Origin: Galerina marginata
Lineage: Eukaryota > Basidiomycota > Agaricomycetes > Agaricales > Galerinaceae
NCBI GenBank assembly: GCA_023014335.1
Contig: JAECYW010000015.1
Coordinates: 62,001-126,000, forward strand
DNA length: 64,000 nucleotides
Direction: 5' to 3'
Shown here: one piece after another, positions 56,940 through 64,000 of the stretch
Layout: each line of letters begins with the position of its first letter
Numbering within the stretch: the stretch's first letter is position 1
Notes under the pieces: generated by a model
Databases searched by the model: none
What the model was told of the DNA's origin: nothing
What the model saw: the letters and a program-made list of their open reading frames with translations, nothing else
Program-made: the position numbers and the translations under genes

Positions 56940-59900
56940 ATGGCCATTTGGTCGTTTTCCGAACAAGGCGACGAGAACAGTGTGAGTATGTTGTTCGGCG
57001 TCGTCTGCTTTTGACACTGAGTCTTCCTCCTGCTATTATAGGGATGCTCCGGTTCTAATTCACCCTTCACACCTCCTAGTATCTATCCTTTCGACACGGA
57101 CAATCCTTTATCACCACGCCTCGAAGTACGCGATATCGACGCCGTACCATTTTCTGTGTGTTTTCTCCCTTGTGGATGCGCATATATCCCAGTTTATTCA
57201 CATCGGTCCTGTAATATATAGCAAAACTTTGCGGAACTATTCGACGGGCTTGGACTGCATATAGCACCGCCGAGGGAGCCGAAGCACCGAGTCGCGTCGA
57301 CTATCTATGGAAGTCCTGATATCAGTTATGATATTGAAGTACGTACTTCGGCATTTTCATTGATTTTTTCAACTGAGGACACGCTTAGAACTATTCCAAT
57401 ATCAAAGATATCGACCCAGAGTGGAAACACGATGATATCGAGGTTACTCACTCCAGTTTGCTTTAGTATATGCGCAATACTAACAGCAGATCTCACAGGA
57501 AATCATCGTCATGTCGCATAAAAGACTGGGAGGGTTAGCCACCATCCAGGAAGACGTTACGGAATCAAGCGTGGTTATGACTGTTAGTGCATTCCACGCC
57601 GATTCTACTGGTTACTCAGCGGTTTCCATCACCCAACAGCCAGCGGCCATGTTATCGGAATTTGACATCGAAGACATGGACAACCTATCCAGAGCAGACC
57701 ATAACCTTCCCAGCGGCACGAAAACGTGCATCCGGCGCGATAATGGCCAGAAGTACTTGATTAAGAGGAGAAGAACTTGGAAGAACACTCAATGGTCCGA
57801 GCTTGCTATCCTGGAGAAGCTGGCCGGGCTTTCTCTTCCTTTTACCGCATATATGCGTTGGACTTTCCATAGTGGGGACCATGTGTATATTGTCACGGTA
57901 TGTCGCCATCGTACTCGAGAGCCCGGACAGTCCTTTGACTTTCGGTTATTCGTATCCGTGTTCAAGGATTATCATGCTGGAGGTAGCCTCATGGAACTTG
58001 TCAACCAACACGGCTCATTAGGGTCGCACCGTGCTGTCTTCTACGCCTCTGAACTAGTAAGTGATTGACATTCCGAGTGATCGTATGTCAAACTGGACCT
58101 GATACCAACCCTCTAAAGGTCTCCGCCATCTCCAGCCTCCAAGCCGCCGGCATCGTCCACCGCGACCTCCAACCTCGAAATATCCTCCTCGATACTGAAG
58201 GCCACATTGTCGTGACCAACTTCGAGCATGCTGAGTTCTCGTCGACAATCCGCTCGCAGGGTGCTTCGGCCTGTTCGGGCCTGATGGACTCTGAAAGCTT
58301 CAAGATGAACGAATACCGCGCGCCGGAGGTATATATGGGATGGAGTCACGATGAAGCGGTGGATTGTTGGTCTTTTGGGATGGTGTTGTATTTTATGTTT
58401 TTTGGAACAGTGAGTTGTTGTTCGAGATCGATTTGGGTTGGTCTTTGGCCAGTTTTTGTCGATTTTAATTGGAGTTATAGCATCCTTATGGCGGACGAGA
58501 AGGCGGGGAAGATGATCGATGGTTTTATGACAGGATCGTTGGGTTTGGGATACCAACGGAGTCGTTGAGGCTTGTACACCCCATGGCGAGGGACTTGATC
58601 TTGAAGGTAGGTAATTTGGCCGCGTTAGGTTTTGGAAAGCTCAATGTCGCTATTATAGTGCTTGGAAAGGAATTCGTCGATGCGATGGAGTATGGACAAA
58701 ATTAAGACGCATGGATATTTCGCACTCGTGTAAGCTCAAATTTTACTTGTTATTTTCGCATATTCATTTGCATGGTCAGTAATTGGGATCAAGTCTCCGA
58801 CAGAGGACTGGATGGTACATTTCACTTAGTTTTGATCGGCCATCATACTGACCAAGAGGAACACAGTACCGTCCTTCAGAAGGAGCGCGATGGAAGTCGA
58901 CCGCAATAATTTCCGAACAGAGGCCCAGAGGAGACACGCCTCCCTGACTCCTTCGGTCTTTGAGAACGACCGCCAACTCGCGTCGAACTCTGCCTCCAGT
59001 CTTCGCAGGACTCATTCAGTGAAAGGGACCACCCGCAGTCGGCCAACTCAAAATCCCCCTGTTTTGCCTGAATTGTTCCAACCTGTTCCTACAGTGTCTA
59101 TTCCCTTGGTTGTCCAGGAAGAAGACGAGCCCACGTCGATCTCTGCCAGCACTGGGCACCCTTGCATGGAAGACCAACTCGACCATCCAAAACAACCCGA
59201 AGAGTCGGACCCGGCTGAACGCATTTCCCGCTTCTGGGCTGATATCGACCAGGAGGGAAAGGGCTCTGCAGTCTCTGTGACTTCTCTTGAATTCGGGAGT
59301 TCGACTGGAGTTCCCTACACCAAAGCACCGAAACTCAGGAAGCATCGCTCTGTCATCCATTCGTCTCAACGCTTATTCAACCTCAGTACCTCGTCTTTCC
59401 AGAACAAATTGCGAAAGAAACCTCGCTCTACCGGCGCGCTCAGGACGCAAACAAAGCAGGCGGTGGTCCAGCCAATGGATGGCTTGCCGATGGGCGTACA
59501 CCAGATTGGGAGCGGGATTGGGTTTACGTATAACGTACCTACTGGTGTGCCGAGCAAGGTGTCGTTGTGCTCGTTTGCCCCATCAACATGCCTTTTTCAT
59601 GGGGGGTTCTCGGCGCTGAATCTGAATCTGGGTCTTGGACTTGGGCGAGCGAATTCGGGGCGAATGGCGGAGGCAAAAGTCCAAAAGGCGAAAATGAAAC
59701 GTGATAGGGGGGCTAGCGCATCGGAATCTCTTGCTCCCAGTAGTCCGGAAATTGTGGACGATCACGTTATGCAAGACGAAGGAGCGCTTTCTCGGTCGAG
59801 AGGGGAAGTGGGCAATGACACATTTATCCGGGAGATGTACCGTACCCCAAGCTGGATACTCTCTCCTCCTGATAATCTTCCGTCCCCACTGGCGCTGGTG

Positions 59901-60278
59901 AACGCCAACGCTTCGGATTCGGATTATCTGTCTCCCCTTTTGCCCACTGGATCTGGTCCTGGTACTGACGCTTCTCTTTCCATGGCCATGACGGGGGATC
60001 CGGAACTTTTGACACCTGCTACACTGGTGGACAGTCCCGACTGCGCCGATGACATCGCCCACGAAGTGAACATTAGTATTCCGAAGGGCTTGAAGCTAGA
60101 CTTGAACTTTTCCGAGTTGTGCGAGTGGGCTGGTGCCCCATCGACGTTGAGGTTAGTACCTCAGACCCCAAAGAGCGTAATTGACGAGGAGATGATGTCG
60201 TATGCGGGCATGAGTGATGTCAGTGACTCGTTCGTCAAGGAGACTTGGATGCATTTGGAGCACGCTGGTGGTTGTTGA
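56940..60278 (+). CDS. AGC-like protein kinase homologue, predicted pseudokinase
   Basis: The ATG at 56940 gives MAIWSFSEQGDENS, followed by several small exons (GCSGSNSPFTPPSIYPFDTD; NFAELFDGLGLHIAPPREPK). The kinase-like domain begins near LPSGTKTCIRRDNGQKYLIK, where the ATP-binding Lys is present, and continues ELAILEKLAGLSLPFTAYMR and YHAGGSLMELVNQHGSL. The catalytic loop is HRDLQPRNILL (Asp kept at 58164-58166, usual Lys replaced by Gln). The metal-binding DFG is replaced by NFE at 58218-58226. MNEYRAPEVYMGWSHDEAVD and CWSFGMVLYFMFFGT match subdomains VIII-IX. A long, Ser/Pro-rich C-terminal exon (from about 58,870) ends at 60278. Loss of both DFG Asp and Gly predicts weak or no phosphotransfer; a scaffold or regulatory role is inferred. 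Confidence 0.75.
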
Positions 60279-60706
60279 AGGTTTTTGTGAGCAGTAGGAC
60301 TATCTGTTGGAATCTCTTTGTCTTTGTCCCGTTTTCGTTCCTGCGTCCATCGTTTTTGTCGTTCATATCTTGATTTGTTTTTCTGATGGAAAAGGATTTT
60401 GTGCACTCTTGACCTGTGATCTCTACTCCATCGTATTTGTATTTTTTGGAAAATTTTATTTTATCAACTCACTCGGCGATGTCAGGCCTCAAAATTGGAA
60501 GCCACAGTCGGCGGTGAAGGGTCGCGATTGCGAGTTGGATCCTATTTTGTTCGGCGCGTGAAAGTTGCTTTACAAATTACCACATCAACCACAGTTGAAC
60601 CACTTCTCCTATTCCGTTCAAACCACATAAAACAATTCTTGTCCATCTAAATATCGCGTTTTCTAACTTTAAAAATCGGAAGGACTACTCCTCTCAACCC
60701 CGGAGC
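60279..60706. other. Intergenic region, no gene seen
   Basis: About 0.4 kb, T-rich on the left, separating the kinase-like gene from the next F-box gene. No coding frame of note. Confidence 0.35.
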
Positions 60707-62139
60707 ATGAAAAATACGCGAAGTCGCGTGAAATCGTCAAGTGATGACGAAGACAAAGACGAAGACTGGTTCCCTCAACCCAAATTGGCGAACAAGAAGA
60801 GAAAACGCCCTGTAAAGAAGCAAAAAATACCAGCCAGAAAAATTGCAGAATCTGATTCTGAAAACTTAGAGGTCCAGGATGACTCGCCTTCTGTTCCCGT
60901 CAACACTAGTGGCCTACCAATCTTTCCAGACGAGCTCCTTCTGGAGGTCATGTCTCATTACCCTGCCATTCCTCTTCCGACAGCCAAGTCTGAATCGTTC
61001 GACCCGGAGGCTCACAGAAACCGGCGCGAGGCTTTGTTTGCCCTGTCCCAAACCTGCAGCAACCTCAGAAGATTTTTCCGACCTTACATCTGGCAACGTA
61101 TTGAGGTTGTTTCCGGAATGTGGTTTCCCTGCGGCGGCTACCATCCTACTGACAGGTTATTCAACCTTGAGCTTCTCCGCCAGCTCGAGATTGTCACTAT
61201 CCGCGACCCAAGCCTTGCCGAATATGTGAAGTATGTGCAAATATTTTGTTTCCTTGGTACAAGCGAATCTAATAATGCCTGTTCAATTTTTTTTTGTTAG
61301 AGTTATCAATGTGGGGGTCACAAAATATTCTGGCAATGCTGTCCTGGCAGAGGTCGCTCGTTGTATGGCATTGTTCTCGAACCTTCATACCGTCAAGTTG
61401 CAATGCTTGGTAAAGTCGGACTCGAAACCTCTTTGGATACCGAGCTCAACCAAATTTTCCCAATATGCCTACCCTTCAGTTCGCTCCGTTATTGTCTCTG
61501 GCGGAATTTTCGAACTCGTTCACTCTTGTCCTGGTGTTCAATGGGTCCATAGGTCCGACGACCCCCGAGGCATATTCTGTAATTATTTCGTGACGGTTAT
61601 GTTGCCATCATGTTCTTTCCTGAAAAACCTCGAGCTCAACTTACCGGTTACCCCGGTTACGACGGGTCTTCAAGGTGCCATTATAATTACATTCTTTTGA
61701 GTTTTAAATATGCAGACTTGAACATATCCAACAGCAATTATCAAAGCCTCTCCAAAGGTCTGCACCCTCAAAATCCATTTTACATCCCAGAACTTCCTCA
61801 CGTACCAGGTAATGTCAAGTCTCAAAACGTACAGTAAATGCTGATATAAACGCTTTCTTTATTCGGCTATAGTCCCAGTTTTCTTCCCTTTCGAAGTTCA
61901 AACATTTAGAGAGCCTGTCCATGGACGTGCGCACATCTATCAACTTGAAGGGCTCGGATGTCAAGGAAGGTGTTATTATGTGGGCGAAAAAACTCCTTCT
62001 CGAATTACAGCAAAAGGACCAGAAGAAGAAATGGATACATATGGAGTACACTCGGTACTCTCGCGGATATACTGAACTCAAGAAAGTAGATATCACCCTT
62101 CCTGTTCCGAAACCAATTGGGGCGGACGATCAGGAATAA
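60707..62139 (+). CDS. F-box-like protein, subfamily 2, member 3
   Basis: Begins MKNTRSRVKSSSDDEDKDED with a Lys-rich, probably nuclear-localising stretch (NKKRKRPVKKQKIPARK). The F-box is VNTSGLPIFPDELLLEVMSH, then SQTCSNLRRFFRPYIWQRIE and LLRQLEIVTIRDPSLAEYVK. The intron after GTGAA (near 61,231) is in the same phase as in its paralogues. Later exons read VTKYSGNAVLAEVARCMALF, FSQYAYPSVRSVIVSGG and LPSCSFLKNLELNLPV, and the last one VKEGVIMWAKKLLLELQQKD and ITLPVPKPIGADDQE, ending at 62139. Full length compared with member 2, about 10 kb from its relatives. A substrate adaptor of an SCF ligase is the likely role; no target can be named. Confidence 0.68.
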
Positions 62140-62256
62140 TTTTGTTCCATTCCAATGGAAATTATAGTACATTGCCTCCGATCCTTGCTTTAGAGCAGCT
62201 CCAGAATTTGATTTAGGCATTATGATTGGCCAAAGACAATGGTCTGTTCAACAGTA

Positions 62257-62900
62257 TTACGTCCATTCAAGTTCCCCATCTTCGTCCCTCGCAGAATCTG
62301 TCTCGGAATCGGCACAATATATGAAAGATTGAAGCCCAGAAAAACCCGAGGATCCTGACCGCCGTACTGGCAAGTCAAATGTGTCGACCTTTTGAATTTT
62401 GGATGATGAACCGGGTTCGCTACGCATGAAGCACCTGCGCAAATCGTTTATATCCTCTTGCATTTGGCAATTTGCACTGGATCTGGACCAATAGGTTCAG
62501 AAGAACTCATGGTCACCACAACATGTTCTGGTTTTGGTTGTTCGAGAGTAGTGCACTCCCGCAAACTGATCAAAGATATGAATATGGGGTGAGCCTCGTC
62601 ATTCGTACGAACGACGAGGATATGGTGTGGCTTGAGGTTTCCGGGAGCCATTTTCGCTGCATGCAGCTCTCGTAAAGTGTCCTTAATGAGGTCGAAATTT
62701 TTACTCGAATAGAATGGTGTCAAAATCGATTTTAAAACTAGAATACGCTTAACTCACTTGCAGGCTATAGCACACAATCTAGGATTATATTGGAAGCATT
62801 TGTCAAGAGATTGGCCACGATCTTCCAGGAGAACATCGATCGACGAAATTTCATTTGCAGCGGTTTACTTGAAGAAACCATACATTGAAGGTACGACTTT
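62257..62900 (-). pseudogene. Kinase-like fragment or degenerate small gene
   Basis: Minus-strand exons read ANEISSIDVLLEDRGQSLDK, then KNFDLIKDTLRELHAAKMAP with GNLKPHHILVV, then ISLRECTTLEQPKPEHVVV and a Ser/acidic tail (SETDSARDEDGELEWT) ending at 62257. The LHxxx-GNLKPHHILV stretch resembles the catalytic loop of fungal kinase-like proteins (normally H-x-D-L-K-x-x-N), but the catalytic Asp is missing. An in-frame TAA precedes the first exon. No complete kinase domain is present, so I read this as a decayed copy; a small divergent gene is also possible. Confidence 0.35.
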
Positions 62901-63325
62901 GGTTTCGGAAACTTAGAGGTACTCGAGTACCGACACCCTGGTCAATGTGATTTCAATGGTGTCCTACCCTACAGACGAGACAATTGGCGTCCAGTTTCTT
63001 CCCCCTATACCAAGTGGTATCCATTACGTCCATGGCAAAGGGATACGGCGCCGGCCATCATAATTAGAGAATAGGCGCATCGTCCTAAAGTGCTTTGAAG
63101 TATTCAAGAAGTGTGTCATGCTGGCAGTGGTAACTTTGAATGTTGCCTATTGTTTCTCGCTCCAATAGCCAATCCATGGATAGGTCTTTGCAACTTACCT
63201 CGAGTTGCAACATTTCTGTAATAAAGCCTATTAATCTATAACCCGCATAATGCAATCGTACTCAGATACATAAACCGTCCCTGGAGGTATGCAAATTATA
63301 TATTCAACCGGCCGCCTATACAGCC
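62901..63325. other. Intergenic region near the right edge
   Basis: A plus-strand frame around 62,914-63,073 (LEYRHPGQCDFNGVLPYRRD) is open for about 50 codons but has no start or recognised relative. Otherwise this is the 3' flank of VPS4. Confidence 0.3.
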
Positions 63326-64000
63326 TCAAGCCCCGTCGTTCCCTGTATAACAACACCAAAACTTGAAAAGAGTGGCCCCAAAGTGAGTATAATGACATAC
63401 CGGATTCTCTGGTCCATTGATCATGCTTCTGAATATCCGCCTCTGTGACCGTGGGCCTAGTTGCATCTAACGATTTCAAAAAGTCGTTTACTTTGAGGGG
63501 CGGCTCCAGCAATTCGTCAGACTCAATATCCGACCAAGTTTTCTCCTCGGCATCGGGGTCTCCTGGTGAACACGGTGTCCACTTGGTTAGTTCGCCAGAT
63601 TCTGAATTGGGGTCTGCAACTCGTTTGAAGTGGGTTGCGGAGATGACCTTTCGCACTGGTTGCATGAGGGCGTCACGGACGACAATTGAGATATCGGATC
63701 CAGAGAAGCCCTCAGTCCTGTCAGCGAGCACACGGTAATCTTTGGGCTCAAGTTGGCACGGTGTCGAGCCCACATGAATCTCGAACATGCGTCTCCGCGC
63801 GTCAGGACCGGGAAGGGGTATGTATATTCGCTTCTCGAACCTAAAAAGCAAGTTCAGAGGACGGCAACTATGAGTACGAGTTGGATCAGACATACCGCCG
63901 TTTAATGGCATTATCCAGTTGCCAGGGAATATTCGTCGCACCGAGAACCAGCACACCAGTATCATCGTGGCCGACACCGTTCATCTGTACTAGAAATTCT
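63326..64000 (-). CDS. VPS4: Vps4 AAA ATPase, C-terminal part (5' part outside window)
   Basis: The AAA ATPase that disassembles ESCRT-III on endosomal membranes, driving multivesicular-body formation and membrane scission. Only the C-terminal part is inside the window; the N-terminal MIT domain and Walker A lie to the right. Visible blocks are [54 protein letters not shown] (arginine-finger region, after an intron), [20 protein letters not shown] and [20 protein letters not shown]. The Vps4-specific beta domain and C-terminal helix follow: [20 protein letters not shown] and [20 protein letters not shown], then DQWTRESG. After a last intron the end is NDGA with the stop at 63326-63328. Confidence 0.9.

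Overview
The window is nuclear DNA of a filamentous basidiomycete, most likely an Agaricomycete. Genes are compact and cut by many introns of about 50-60 bases. Several families match ones I associate with mushroom-forming fungi: repeated F-box proteins, MYND-finger proteins, a divergent JmjC-like protein and basidiomycete-type sedolisins. Nothing points to a prokaryote, virus or organelle. Exon structures were read by hand from open frames and GT-AG borders, so gene ends are firmer than internal borders.

Layout. 0.4-5.7 kb: an NCS1 uracil/allantoin-type permease, then two tandem PuuE-type allantoinase genes on the minus strand. 7.0-12.5 kb: two tandem secreted sedolisin (S53) peptidases. 12.5-19.7 kb: an AT/GC-patchy stretch and a large JmjC-like gene, bracketed by two copies of a 92-base direct repeat. 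20.1-24.3 kb: a divergent pair, an amidase and an Old Yellow Enzyme. 24.6-32.2 kb: three F-box paralogues and mitochondrial proline dehydrogenase. A tandem duplication here copied one F-box gene together with the 3' end of proline dehydrogenase. 32.6-35.4 kb: a poorly resolved gene with an aspartic-protease-like signature, and BCP1. 36.6-42.0 kb: two tail-to-tail Dal5-type transporter genes, one broken by a 656-base hAT-like MITE with an 8-base target duplication. 42-48.2 kb: another MITE, a head-to-head pair of MYND-finger genes, a retrotransposon remnant and a probable MED9. 48.8-51.3 kb: two F-box genes of a second subfamily. 51.9-64 kb: a MYST acetyltransferase, EFM5, GAR transformylase, a predicted pseudokinase, a third F-box gene of subfamily 2, a kinase-like fragment and the 3' part of VPS4, cut by the window edge.

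How the genes may work together. The left 42 kb is rich in nitrogen-scavenging functions: secreted peptidases, a purine/pyrimidine permease, allantoinases, an amidase, proline oxidase and ACS-type transporters. Tandem GATA-factor sites lie just upstream of proline dehydrogenase. Co-regulation under nitrogen limitation is an inference. The right third is mostly conserved housekeeping genes interrupted by lineage-specific F-box duplications. I did not find a convincing new multi-gene system. The clearest unusual structures are the F-box/proline-dehydrogenase duplication and the exonic MITE insertion.
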